The notes beneath the pieces are model-generated. The model was not told the origin of the DNA. It searched no databases and saw only the letters and a program-made list of their open reading frames with translations. A program made the position numbers and the translations under genes. This document shows, piece after piece, positions 1 through 33,402 of a stretch of DNA of 64,000 nucleotides. Numbering within the stretch: the stretch's first letter is position 1; every line of letters begins with the position of its first letter. Source of the DNA: Saccharopolyspora sp. SCSIO 74807 (lineage in GTDB: Bacteria > Actinomycetota > Actinomycetes > Mycobacteriales > Pseudonocardiaceae); assembly GCF_037023755.1 (NCBI RefSeq), contig NZ_CP146100.1, forward strand, positions 5,921,501-5,985,500, written 5' to 3'.

Positions 1-20663
<20,663 letters not shown>

Positions 20664-20741
20664 CGTTCTCAGCCTCAATCTCGCTGCGTTGATCTCAGTT
20701 GCGCCTCGTCCGGTAACCGGGCCGGCCCGGTCGCTCGGGGC

Positions 20742-23700
20742 TCAGTCGCTCCCGCCGGTGGCCAGCCGCAGCAGGCTCTCGGCGTCCATGTCGTCGATCG
20801 AGCCGCCGTCCGACCCGCTCCCGGAGTCGCCCGTGCTCCCCGAATCGCCCGTGTTCCCGGAATCACCCGCGGTTGCGGTTTCGGCTCCCCCGGCGGGCTC
20901 GGCGTCGTCGGCCAGTGCCAGCACCATTTCCAGCAGTCCGGCCCGGCGCAGCCTGCTCGGCGGGATCGAACCGATCGCCTCGCGCAGCCGCGCGTCCGGG
21001 TCCGCGTCCGCCTCATCCGCGGGACCGCCGAACAGCTCGTTGTCCAGCAGCTGCGCCAATGCCGTCGGAGTGGGGTGGTCGAACACGACGGCCGCGGGCA
21101 GCGGCAGTCCGGTCGTGGTGCGCAGCCGGTTGCGCAGCTGCACGGCGGTGACCGAGTCGAAACCGACGTCCTTGAAAGCTCGCGCGGCGGGGACGTCCGC
21201 GGCCTCGGCGTGGCCCAGCGTCGCGGCGGCTTCGCGCCGCACGACATCCAGCAGGGCGCGGGAGCGTTCGGCCGCGGACAGTTCGGCGAGCTGCTCGCGG
21301 AGTCCGCCCTCGGACTCGGGTTCGTCGGCCGGTGCCTCGGCGGCCTCGGGAAGTTCGGCCAGCAGCGGGCTCGGACGGGTGGCGGTGAAGCTGGGCGCGA
21401 ACTTCTCCCAGTCCATCTCGGCGACCACCGCGCTCGCGGACCCGTCCATGATGGACACTCCCATGGCGTCCAGCGCTTGCTGCGGGCGCATCGCCGCCAC
21501 GCCCTGGCGCCGCAGCCGCTCGCGCACTTGCTCGTCGGCGGCCATGCCCGCGGCACCCCAAGTGCCCCAGGCGATCGAGGTCGCGGGTAGCCCGGCTGCG
21601 CGGCGGCGCTCGGCCAGCCCGTCCAGGTAGGCGTTCGCGGCGGCGTAGCCGGGCTGGTTCCCGCTGCCCCACGCCGCTGCGCCGGACGAGAACAGCACGA
21701 AGGCGTCCAGCTGACGGTCGCGGGTGAGCTCGTCCAGGTGGCGAGCGGCATCCCGCTTCGAACGCAGCAGCGTCGCCAGCTGCTCGTCGGTGAGTTCGGC
21801 GACCGGGCCGTCACCTGCGGAGACACCGGCCACGTGGAAGACCGCGGTGAGGTCGGCGACCCCGTCCAGCAAATTGGCGATCTGTGCGCGGTCCCCGGCG
21901 TCGCAGGCGGTGATCGTGACCTTCGCGCCGAGGTGCTCCAGCTGCGCGCGCAGCTCATCGGCACCGGGCGCCTGCGGGCCGCGGCGGCTGGTGAGCACCA
22001 CGTGCTCGGCGCCGCGCTCGACCGCCCAGCGGGCGACGAACCCGCCGACTCCGCCGGTGCCGCCGGTGATCAGCACGGTCCCGCGGGCTTGGAACTCCGC
22101 GCGTCCGGCGGCAGCCGCGCGCCGGAGCCTGCGGCCGTGCAGCCCGTCCGCGCGGACCGCGACTTGGTCCTCGGGTCCGGCGAGGGCGCAGCGCAGCGCG
22201 GTCGGATCGACCGCGTCGGGCAGGTCGATCAAGCCGCCCCAGCGCTGCGGGTGCTCCAACGCGACCACGCGGCCGAGGCCCCACAGCGCGGCCTGCTCCG
22301 GGTCCACGTCCGCACCGCCCACCGCGACCGCTCCGCGCGTGACCATCCACAATGGAACGTCCAGGTCCGCGTCCAGCGCGGCCTGCACCAGCCGCAGCGG
22401 CCCGGACAGCTGCGCGGGGATCGGTGATTGGCCCGGTTCCACGGCGCTGAGCAGCGAAACTACGCCTGCGATCTCCTTGTCCTCGGTGGATTTCCGCAGT
22501 TCGAGGGCAAGTTCGTCGCGATGCTGCGCGCCCACCGGCAGCACCACGGTGCCCTCGCCGAGCGCGTCCACCAACTCGGCGACCCGCCCGCCGTGCGAAT
22601 CCGGCACCGCGACGAGCCAGGTGCCCGCGACCGGTTCGGGCGCGTCGAAGCGGCTCCAGCCGATCCGGTAGCGCAGCGCGTCCACTGTCGAGCGATGCCG
22701 CGATCGCTCCCGCCACCCGGCCAGCGCGGGCAGTACCTCGTCGAGCGCCGCGCCGTCCACGCCCAGCCGCTCGGCCAGCGGGCCGGACTCGCCGCGCTCG
22801 ACCAGCTCCCAGAACTCCGCGTCCAACTCGCCACCGGAAGGTTTGCGCGGGGTGAGCCAATAGCGCCGGTGCTGGAACGGGTAGGTCGGCAGTTCCACCA
22901 CACCACCGGGATCACCGGTGAACAGCGTCGTGAGGTCCACCGGAGCGCCGTGCGTCCACGCCTCGGCCAGGGACAGCAGCAGCCGTCGCGGCCCACCGTC
23001 GTCACGGCGCAGCGTGCCCAGCACGGCAGTCGGGTCCGGACAGGACTCGTCCACCGTCTCGGAGATCGCGTTCGCCAGCACCGGGTGCGCGCTGGTCTCC
23101 ACGAAGACCCGGTGCCCGTCGCCCAGCAGCGCCCGGGTGGCCTCCTCCATGCGCACGGTGTTCCGCAGGTTCGTGTACCAGTAGTCGGCGGTGAGTTCCG
23201 CGGTGTCGATGCGCTGGCCGGTCACCGTGGAGTAGAACGGGACGGTCGCCGGCCGCGGACTGATCGCTGCGAGCGTGTCGGCGAGTTCTTCCCGGGCCTG
23301 CTCGACGTGCGGGCCGTGCGAGGCGTAGTCCACCGCGACCGTGCGGGCGCGCACGGCGCGACCCTCGCACTCGGCGATCAGCGTGGCCAGCGCATCCGGC
23401 TCGCCCGAGACGACGACCGCGGACGGGCCGTTGACCGCGGCGAGCGCGATCCGGCCCTCGTGCGGCTCGATCAGCTCCACGGCCCGCTCGGCGGACGTCG
23501 CCAGCGAGACCATTCCGCCCTGCCCGGCCAAGGCCAGCAAAGCCTTGCTGCGCAACGCGACCACGCGTGCTGCGTCCTCAAGGGACAATGCTCCGGCGAC
23601 GTGCGCGGCGGCGATCTCCCCCTGCGAGTGGCCGATGACGGCACGCGGCTCGGTGCCGTGCGCGCGCCAGACCTCGGTGAGAGCGACCATCATCGCGAAC

Positions 23701-26700
23701 AGCGCGGGCTGCACCACGTCCACGCGCTCCGCGACGTCCTCGGGCACCTCGCCGGAGAGCACCGCGCGCAGCGAGAAGTCCACGAACGGCGCCAGTGCCC
23801 GCTCGCAGTCGTCGATCTTCGCGGCGAAGACCGCAGAGGTGGCCAGCAGTTCGCGGCCCATGCCCGGCCACTGCGAACCCTGGCCGGGGAACACGAAAAC
23901 CGGGCCGGTGCCGCCGCAATCGGTGCCCTGCACCAGGTTCCCCGCGCCGGCGCCCGCGGCGAGCGCCGCGAGACCGCCGCGGAATTCTTCCCGGCCTTCG
24001 TCGGGTTCGCCTGCCACGGGTTCGCCTGCCCCGAGGACGACGGCGCGGTGCTCGAAGGTTCCGCGCGTCGTCAGCAGCGCCCAGCCTGTCTCGGCGGGGT
24101 CCGCATCGAGCGGCAGCCGCCTCGCCTGCTCGCGCAACGCGGCCTCGGACCGGGCGGACAGCGCCCACGGCAGCACCTCGTGCACCGGCGCGATCCCGCT
24201 CGCCGGCCCCGCCTGCTCCTGCTCGTCCGGTACCGCCTGCTCCAGGATCACGTGCGCGTTGGTGCCGCTGATGCCGAACGCCGAGACCGCCGCCCGCCGC
24301 GGCCGGTCGGACTCCGGCCACTGCCTGGCTGCCGTGAGCAGCTCGAGCTCGCCACCGGACCAGTCGACGTGCGCCGACGGCGTCTCCGCGTGCAGCGTCT
24401 TCGGCAACGTGCCGTTCCGCAGCGCCAGCACCATCTTGATGACTCCCGCGATACCGGCGGTGGCCTGCGTGTGGCCGATGTTGGACTTCAGCGAACCCAG
24501 CCGCAGCGGCTCGTCCCGGCCGGTGCCGTAGGTCGCCTGCAACGCCTGCGCCTCGATCGGATCGCCCAGCGCGGTGCCGGTGCCGTGCGCTTCGACGGCG
24601 TCCACATCGGACGGACCGAGCCCGGCGTTCGCCATCGCCTGGCGGATGACCCGCTGCTGCGCGGGACCGTTCGGCGCGGTGAGGCCGTTGGAGGCACCGT
24701 CCTGGTTCGTCGCCGAGCCGCGCAGCACCGCCAGCACCGGATGCCCGTTGCGGCGCGCGTCCGACAGCCGCTCCAGCACCACCACGCCGACGCCCTCGGC
24801 CAGGCTCATCCCGTCCGCGCCATCGGCGAACGCCTTGCACCGGCCGTCCACCGACAGCGCGCCGAGCCTGCTGAACCCGAGGAAGTCCTGCGGTCCGGAC
24901 AGCACCGTCGAGCCTCCGGCCAGCGCCAGCTCGCTCTCCCCGCTGCGCAGCGACTGCGCCGCGAGGTGCAGCGCGACCAGCGAGGCCGAGCAGGCGGTGT
25001 CCACCGTGACGGCCGGGCCGCCGAGCCCGAGCAGGTAGGCGATCCGGCCGGAGAGCACGCTGGCCGCCGCGCCGGTGATGAACTGCCCCTCGGTGCCGTC
25101 GCCGATGCCGAACGCACTGGCGCTGTAGCCCTGGTGGCTGGCACCGATGAAGGTGCCGGTCGCGCTGCCACGCAGCCGCTCGGGAGCGATACCGGCGCGC
25201 TCCAGCGCCTCCCAGCCGGTTTCCAGCAATAGTCGCTGCTGCGGGTCCATCGCCTGCGCCTCGCGTGGCGAGATCCCGAAGAACCCCGCGTCGAAACCGG
25301 CCGGATCGTCCAGGAATCCGCCGCGAACCGAGTAGGTGCGACCCGCCCGCTCGGGGTCCGGGTCGTAGAGCCCGTCGGCGTCCCACCCGCGATCAGCGGG
25401 CATTTGCGAGGTCACGTCGGTGCCGTCCAGCAGCAGCCGCCACAGCTGCTCCGGCGTGGTGGCCCCGCCCGGGAACCGGCAGCCCATGCCGACGATCGCG
25501 ATCGGCTCGTCCGGGTCGGCGCTGGCGCGGGCGACCGCGGCCCGCTGCGACCCGGAGATCTCGCCGTCCAGGAACTCCGCCAGCGCCGCCGGGGACGGGT
25601 GGTCGAACACCGCGGTCGTAGGCAGCGTCCGGCCGGTCGCGCGCACCAGCCGATTGCGCAGTTCGACCGCGGTGACCGAGTCGAAGCCGAGCTCGCGGAA
25701 CGCCCGCCGCTCGGCCGGTTGCGAACTGCCGGTGTGCCCGAGCACCGCGGCGGCCTGCCCGCGCACCAGCTCCAGCAGGGTCCGGCGCCGCTCGTCGGCG
25801 GACATCGCGCGGATCCTCGCGGCGAAGCCGCCGGCATCCGGTTCCTGCTGCGGCGCGGCCGCCCGGATCTCCGGAATCTCGTCGAACAGCCGCGATTCCC
25901 GGGATGCGGTGAAGATCTGGTGGTACGGCGCCCAGTCCACATCGGTCAGCGCGAGCACCCCGGCGTCGGCGTCCAACGCCCGCTTCAGTCCGGTGAACGC
26001 CACCTCCGGGTCGAGGACGCGCAGGCCGGTCCGGCGCACACCGTGCCGGTCGGCTTCGGCCAGCTCCGGCGAGTCCGGCCATTTGCCCCAGTGCAGCGAC
26101 ATCGCGGTGGCCCCGCGTGCACGACGGTTCTCGGCGAGCGCGGAGAGGTAGGCGTTGCCCGCCGCGTAGGCCGCGTGCGCCCGGCTGCCCCACATGCCCG
26201 CGATCGAGGAGTAGAGCACGAAGGCGTCGACGTCATCGTCCAGCAGCTCGTCCAAGTGCCGCGCGCCGGTGACCTTGGCGTGCACGGTGCTGATGAAGTC
26301 CTGGAGCGTCGTGCTCTCGATCGTGTGCAGGTCGATGACGACCGCGGCGTGCACGACGGTGCGGATCTCGTGGCCTTCGGCGCGCAGCCGGTGGAGCAGC
26401 GCCGCCACGGCCTCGCGGTCGGTGACGTCGCAGGCTTCGACGGTGGCGGTGGTGCCTCGCTCGGCGAGCTCGGCGACCAGCTCCGGCATTCCTTCGGCGT
26501 CCAGGCCGCGCCGCGAAGTGAGCACGATGTGCTCCGCGCCCTGCCCGGCCAGCCAGCGCGCCAGGTCCGGCGCGATCGCCCCGGTCCCTCCGGTGATCAG
26601 CGCGGTGCCGCGCGGAGTCCAGTCGCGCACCGGCTGCGGCGCGGCGCGCACGATCCGGCGGCCGAACAGCTCGGTCCGGATCGCCAGCTGGTCCTCGCCG

Positions 26701-29700
26701 CCCCGGCCGCGCAGCGCCGCAGCCAGCAGCCCGGCGCCGCGCCGGTCCAGCTGCGCGGGCAGGTCGATCGTGCCGCCCCAGCGCTGCGGGTGCTCCAGGG
26801 CCGCGGTCCAGGCCACGGCCTGCACTTGTGCCTGCACCGGGTTCGGCAGTCCCGCACCGGGTCCGGTGCGCACGGCCTGCCGGGTCAGCGCCCAGGCCGG
26901 GGCGTCGATTCCGGCATCGCCGAGCGCCTGCACCAGGACGACGGTGAGCGCGAGGCCGAGCGGGATCTCCGGGTGCGTCCGCCCCGGCTGCTCGGCGAAG
27001 GCCAGCGCGGAGACGATTCCGGCGGGCTCACCCGCATCCGCCAGCCGCCCGGCCAGCACCTCGCGATCAGTGCAGCTCTCGTCGAGCAGCACCCGGCGCA
27101 CTTCGGCTCCTTGCCGGGACAACGCGGCGAACACGTCGTTGTCGTCGGCGTCCTCGGTGGTGATCAGCAACCACGGCCCGGTCAGCGCGCTCCCCTCGGC
27201 GGACAGCGGGCGCCAAGAGGTCTCGTAACGCCACTCATCGGCGGCCGAGGCGGCGCACTGCCGCTCCCGCCAGGTCGACAGCGCGGGCAGCACCGCTTCC
27301 AGCGAACCGCGGTCGACGTCCAGCCCGCTGCTCAGCGCGGCGAGGTCCCGGCGTTCCACCGCGTTCCAGAAATCCGCGTCCACCACCTCGGTCGCCCGGA
27401 CCGGCTCGGTCCAGAACCGCTCGTGCTGGAACGCGTAGGTGGGCAGCCGCACGACCCGTCCGCCGGTGCACGCCGTCCAGTCCACGTCCACACCGCGGAC
27501 GAACGCCGCGGCGACCGAGCTCGCGAACCGCTGCGGCCCGCCGTGGCCGCGACGCAGCGTGCCGGTGGCGACCCCGGACACGCCGCGCTGCTCGATGAGC
27601 TCCTGCACGCCGCCGACCAGCACCGAGTGCGGGCTGACCTCGATGAATGCCCGGTGCTGCTGCTCGAGCAGGGCATCGATCGCCGGGGCGAACAGCACCG
27701 CGCTGCGCAGGTTCCGGTACCAGTACTCGGCGTCGAAAGCCGCGGTCTCGACCCATTCGCCGGTGACCGTGGAGAAGAACGGGACTTCCGGAGTCCGCGG
27801 GTCGATCCCGGCCAGGTCCGCCAGCAGGTCGTCGTGCAGCACCTCCACCTGCGCGGAGTGCGAGGCGTAATCGATGGCGATGCGCCTGACCCGCACTCCG
27901 GCTTCGGTGAGCTCGGTGAACAGCTCGTCCAACGCGGTGTTCGCGCCGGAGACCGCGACCGCGCGCGGCCCGTTGATCGAGCCGAGCACGACGCCGCGCC
28001 CCTCCACCAGCCGCTCCACCTCCGCGGCGGGCAACGGGATCGACAGCATTCCGCCGGTACCGGATAGCCGGCGGGCCAGTGCCCGTGCGCGCAGCGCGAC
28101 GACCTGGGCGCCGTCCTCCAGCGACAACGCGCCCGCGACCACGGCCGCGGCGACCTCACCCTGCGAATGGCCGACGACCGCGTCCGGCAGCACCCCGTGC
28201 GCGCGCCAGAGCCGGGCCAGCGCGAGTTGCACCGCGAACGCCGCGGGCTGCATGACATCGGCTCGCTCCGGGTCGGGTGAGCCGGGAACCCGGCGCAGCA
28301 CATCGGTGAGCGACCAGTCGACGTGCTCCCGCAGCGCCCGCTCGCACTCGGCGATGCGCGCGGCGAAAACCGGGCTGGAGTCCAGCAGTTCGGCGCCCAT
28401 GCCCGGCCAGTTCGCCCCTTGGCCTGGGAACATCATGACCGTCTTGCCGTCCACATCGGACTCACCGGTCACGACGCCGGAGTGCGGCTCGCCCGCCGCG
28501 GCCGCGCCGAGCGCGGACAGCAGCTCCGCGCGATCCGCGCCGAGCACCACGGCGCGATTCTCGAAACGCGCGCGCGTGCGCACCAGCGAGTGCGCGACGT
28601 CCCGTGGGTCGAGTTCGCGCGCGGCGTGCAGCAGCCGCTCGGCCTGTCCGCGCAGAGCTGGTTCACCGCGGGCGCAGAGCACCCACGGTACGACCGGGCC
28701 GTCGTGGCGCTCGGCCTCATCGGCCTGCTCGCCGGGCGCCTCCTCCAGCACAGCGTGCGCGTTGGTGCCGCTCACACCGAACGAGGACACCGCCGCACGC
28801 CGCGGACGTTCTCCGCGCGGCCACGCGACCTGCTCGGTCAGCAGCTGCACGGCGCCGGAGGACCAGTCCACGTGCGGCGTCGGCTGCTCGGCGTGCAACG
28901 TCTTCGGCAGAGCGCCGTGGCGCATCGCCTGCACCATCTTGATGAGCCCGCCGATCCCGGCGGCGGCCTGGGTGTGGCCGATGTTCGACTTCAGCGATCC
29001 CAGCCGCAGCGGCCGGTCCCGGTCCTGCCCGTACGCCGCCAGCAGTGCCTGCGCCTCGATGGGGTCGCCGAGCTTGGTCCCCGTGCCGTGCGCCTCCACC
29101 GCGTCCACATCGGACGGTTCGAGCTCCGCGCCGCGCAGCGCCTCCTCGATCACGCGTTGCTGCGCGGGGCCGTTCGGTGCGGTGAGCCCGTTCGACGCGC
29201 CGTCCGAGTTCACCGCCGTGCCGCGCAGCACCGCCAGCACCCGATGCCCGTTCGCCTGCGCGTCCGAGAGCCGTTCCAGCGCCACGACGCCGGTTCCCTC
29301 GGCCCAGCCGGTCCCGTCGGCCTCCGCCGCGAACGCCTTGCAACGCCCGTCCGGCGACAGCCCGCCCTGCCGGGAGAACTCCACGAACAGCGACGGATCG
29401 GACAGCACCGTCACGCCGCCCGCCAACGCCAGCGAGCACTCCCCCGCACGCAGCGACCGGGCCGCCAAGTGCAGCGCCACCAGCGACGACGAGCACGCGG
29501 TGTCCACGGTCAGCGCCGGGCCGCGCAGCCCCAGCGCATAGGCCACCCGGCCGGACAGCACGCTGGAGGCGGTGCCGGTCATCGTGTGGCCTTGCAGCTC
29601 ATCGGCGCGCGACTGGGAGCGGCCCCAGTGGTAGGCGCCGACGAACACGCCGGTCCGCGAGCCGCGCAGCGCGTCCGGGGAGATCGCCGCGTGCTCCACG

Positions 29701-30086
29701 GCCTCCCAGCCGACTTCCAGCAGCAGCCGCTGCTGCGGATCCATCGCCTCGGCCTCGCGCGGCGAGATGCCGAAGAAGCCGGCGTCGAACTCCGCCGCAC
29801 CGGCCAGGAAACCGCCGGAGGTCGTCGTGCTTTCGCCGGCCAGCTCGGCCAAGTCCCATCCGCGGTCGGCGGGCGGCGCGGAGATCGCGTCGCCGCCGGA
29901 GTCGACCAGTTCCCACAGGTCCTCCGGCCCGCGCACCCCGCCCGGGTAGCGGCAGGCCATGCCGACCACCGCGATCGGCTCCCGCGCCCGGCCCTCCAGC
30001 TGCTCGATGCGCCGTCGCGCGGCCCGGAGATCGGCGGTCACCCGCCGCAGGTAGTCGACGACTTTCTCCTGCTGGTCTTCCTGCAC
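20742..30086 (-). CDS. Polyene-type modular PKS, two modules (KS-AT-KR-ACP x2)
   Basis: Type I polyketide synthase, 3,114 residues from the GTG at 30086. That start has a GAGG ribosome site eight bases upstream and gives the usual docking opening (MQEDQQEKVVDYLRRVTADL); an upstream in-frame TTG at 30113 overlaps the previous stop but has no clear site. Module 1: KS Cys198, AT Ser641 (GHSQGE, YASH), KR Tyr1307, ACP Ser1470. Module 2: KS Cys1699, AT Ser2154 (GHSQGE, YASH), KR Tyr2814, ACP Ser2978. YASH with GHSQGE is the methylmalonyl-CoA signature, so two methyl-branched beta-hydroxy units are predicted. There is no DH or ER. The C-terminus is a Gly/Ser/Asp-rich repeat and a short docking tail. 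By position it corresponds to NysB/AmphB of nystatin and amphotericin, which also add two methylmalonyl units (established knowledge). Confidence 0.95.
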   Translation of the reverse strand: MQEDQQEKVVDYLRRVTADLRAARRRIEQLEGRAREPIAVVGMACRYPGGVRGPEDLWELVDSGGDAISAPPADRGWDLAELAGESTTTSGGFLAGAAEFDAGFFGISPREAEAMDPQQRLLLEVGWEAVEHAAISPDALRGSRTGVFVGAYHWGRSQSRADELQGHTMTGTASSVLSGRVAYALGLRGPALTVDTACSSSLVALHLAARSLRAGECSLALAGGVTVLSDPSLFVEFSRQGGLSPDGRCKAFAAEADGTGWAEGTGVVALERLSDAQANGHRVLAVLRGTAVNSDGASNGLTAPNGPAQQRVIEEALRGAELEPSDVDAVEAHGTGTKLGDPIEAQALLAAYGQDRDRPLRLGSLKSNIGHTQAAAGIGGLIKMVQAMRHGALPKTLHAEQPTPHVDWSSGAVQLLTEQVAWPRGERPRRAAVSSFGVSGTNAHAVLEEAPGEQADEAERHDGPVVPWVLCARGEPALRGQAERLLHAARELDPRDVAHSLVRTRARFENRAVVLGADRAELLSALGAAAAGEPHSGVVTGESDVDGKTVMMFPGQGANWPGMGAELLDSSPVFAARIAECERALREHVDWSLTDVLRRVPGSPDPERADVMQPAAFAVQLALARLWRAHGVLPDAVVGHSQGEVAAAVVAGALSLEDGAQVVALRARALARRLSGTGGMLSIPLPAAEVERLVEGRGVVLGSINGPRAVAVSGANTALDELFTELTEAGVRVRRIAIDYASHSAQVEVLHDDLLADLAGIDPRTPEVPFFSTVTGEWVETAAFDAEYWYRNLRSAVLFAPAIDALLEQQHRAFIEVSPHSVLVGGVQELIEQRGVSGVATGTLRRGHGGPQRFASSVAAAFVRGVDVDWTACTGGRVVRLPTYAFQHERFWTEPVRATEVVDADFWNAVERRDLAALSSGLDVDRGSLEAVLPALSTWRERQCAASAADEWRYETSWRPLSAEGSALTGPWLLITTEDADDNDVFAALSRQGAEVRRVLLDESCTDREVLAGRLADAGEPAGIVSALAFAEQPGRTHPEIPLGLALTVVLVQALGDAGIDAPAWALTRQAVRTGPGAGLPNPVQAQVQAVAWTAALEHPQRWGGTIDLPAQLDRRGAGLLAAALRGRGGEDQLAIRTELFGRRIVRAAPQPVRDWTPRGTALITGGTGAIAPDLARWLAGQGAEHIVLTSRRGLDAEGMPELVAELAERGTTATVEACDVTDREAVAALLHRLRAEGHEIRTVVHAAVVIDLHTIESTTLQDFISTVHAKVTGARHLDELLDDDVDAFVLYSSIAGMWGSRAHAAYAAGNAYLSALAENRRARGATAMSLHWGKWPDSPELAEADRHGVRRTGLRVLDPEVAFTGLKRALDADAGVLALTDVDWAPYHQIFTASRESRLFDEIPEIRAAAPQQEPDAGGFAARIRAMSADERRRTLLELVRGQAAAVLGHTGSSQPAERRAFRELGFDSVTAVELRNRLVRATGRTLPTTAVFDHPSPAALAEFLDGEISGSQRAAVARASADPDEPIAIVGMGCRFPGGATTPEQLWRLLLDGTDVTSQMPADRGWDADGLYDPDPERAGRTYSVRGGFLDDPAGFDAGFFGISPREAQAMDPQQRLLLETGWEALERAGIAPERLRGSATGTFIGASHQGYSASAFGIGDGTEGQFITGAAASVLSGRIAYLLGLGGPAVTVDTACSASLVALHLAAQSLRSGESELALAGGSTVLSGPQDFLGFSRLGALSVDGRCKAFADGADGMSLAEGVGVVVLERLSDARRNGHPVLAVLRGSATNQDGASNGLTAPNGPAQQRVIRQAMANAGLGPSDVDAVEAHGTGTALGDPIEAQALQATYGTGRDEPLRLGSLKSNIGHTQATAGIAGVIKMVLALRNGTLPKTLHAETPSAHVDWSGGELELLTAARQWPESDRPRRAAVSAFGISGTNAHVILEQAVPDEQEQAGPASGIAPVHEVLPWALSARSEAALREQARRLPLDADPAETGWALLTTRGTFEHRAVVLGAGEPVAGEPDEGREEFRGGLAALAAGAGAGNLVQGTDCGGTGPVFVFPGQGSQWPGMGRELLATSAVFAAKIDDCERALAPFVDFSLRAVLSGEVPEDVAERVDVVQPALFAMMVALTEVWRAHGTEPRAVIGHSQGEIAAAHVAGALSLEDAARVVALRSKALLALAGQGGMVSLATSAERAVELIEPHEGRIALAAVNGPSAVVVSGEPDALATLIAECEGRAVRARTVAVDYASHGPHVEQAREELADTLAAISPRPATVPFYSTVTGQRIDTAELTADYWYTNLRNTVRMEEATRALLGDGHRVFVETSAHPVLANAISETVDESCPDPTAVLGTLRRDDGGPRRLLLSLAEAWTHGAPVDLTTLFTGDPGGVVELPTYPFQHRRYWLTPRKPSGGELDAEFWELVERGESGPLAERLGVDGAALDEVLPALAGWRERSRHRSTVDALRYRIGWSRFDAPEPVAGTWLVAVPDSHGGRVAELVDALGEGTVVLPVGAQHRDELALELRKSTEDKEIAGVVSLLSAVEPGQSPIPAQLSGPLRLVQAALDADLDVPLWMVTRGAVAVGGADVDPEQAALWGLGRVVALEHPQRWGGLIDLPDAVDPTALRCALAGPEDQVAVRADGLHGRRLRRAAAAGRAEFQARGTVLITGGTGGVGGFVARWAVERGAEHVVLTSRRGPQAPGADELRAQLEHLGAKVTITACDAGDRAQIANLLDGVADLTAVFHVAGVSAGDGPVAELTDEQLATLLRSKRDAARHLDELTRDRQLDAFVLFSSGAAAWGSGNQPGYAAANAYLDGLAERRRAAGLPATSIAWGTWGAAGMAADEQVRERLRRQGVAAMRPQQALDAMGVSIMDGSASAVVAEMDWEKFAPSFTATRPSPLLAELPEAAEAPADEPESEGGLREQLAELSAAERSRALLDVVRREAAATLGHAEAADVPAARAFKDVGFDSVTAVQLRNRLRTTTGLPLPAAVVFDHPTPTALAQLLDNELFGGPADEADADPDARLREAIGSIPPSRLRRAGLLEMVLALADDAEPAGGAETATAGDSGNTGDSGSTGDSGSGSDGGSIDDMDAESLLRLATGGSD
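20821..20874 (-). repeat. 18-bp in-frame tandem repeat near the PKS C-terminus
   Basis: Three copies at 20821-20838, 20839-20856 and 20857-20874 encode Gly-Asp-Ser-Gly-(Ser/Asn)-Thr units. They sit between the last ACP and the short docking tail, a linker where length variation should be tolerated. Confidence 0.75.
21040..25515 (-). other. PKS module 2: KS-AT(methylmalonyl)-KR-ACP, A1-type KR
   Basis: The KS has DTACSAS, with Ala where the third residue after Cys is usually Ser. The AT has GHSQGE and YASH (methylmalonyl). The KR lacks LDD, has Trp eight residues before the Tyr (AWGSGNQPGY) and Gln at the A2 His position, so A1-type: L-hydroxyl, methyl not epimerised. The ACP Ser is residue 2978. 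Confidence 0.85.
25570..29990 (-). other. PKS module 1: KS-AT(methylmalonyl)-KR-ACP, A2-type KR
   Basis: The KS has DTACSSS. The AT has GHSQGE and YASH (methylmalonyl). The KR keeps Lys, Ser and Tyr1307, lacks LDD, and has Trp eight residues and His three residues before the Tyr (GMWGSRAHAAY). In the standard fingerprint scheme this is an A2-type KR, predicting an L-hydroxyl with an epimerised methyl. The ACP Ser is residue 1470. Confidence 0.85.
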
Positions 30087-30109
30087 CGGTCCGTCCTCAC
30101 ATCGGTGGG

Positions 30110-33220
<3,111 letters not shown>

Positions 33221-33268
33221 CTTCGGCCTCGGGTCGGGCGGTCGTGGCAGACGGTATGCAGGCGAGCG

Positions 33269-33326
33269 CTGTACTTTTCCCTAGAGCGGCACGGGAACGC
33301 GACCGGTGAACTAGGGATTCTCCTCG
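33269..33326. promoter_or_regulatory. Divergent promoter region with two PAS-LuxR (PimM-type) operator-like sites
   Basis: The 182-bp gap 33221-33402 separates the leftward PKS operon from the rightward tailoring operon. It contains CTAGGGATTCTCCTCG on the + strand at 33311-33326 (13 of 16 positions of the published PimM consensus CTVGGGAWWTCCCBAG) and CTAGGGAAAAGTACAG on the - strand at 33284-33269 (12 of 16). The two conserved CTAGGGA halves face away from each other, one towards each operon. Promoter hexamers are not clear. Confidence 0.6.
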
Positions 33327-33402
33327 TTGCGGTGTGGGAGAAAGTCCCCGCCAGCCAACGTCCCCCGCACCGGGACGACCGACTCGCGAAGGGCTCAAGT
33401 TC

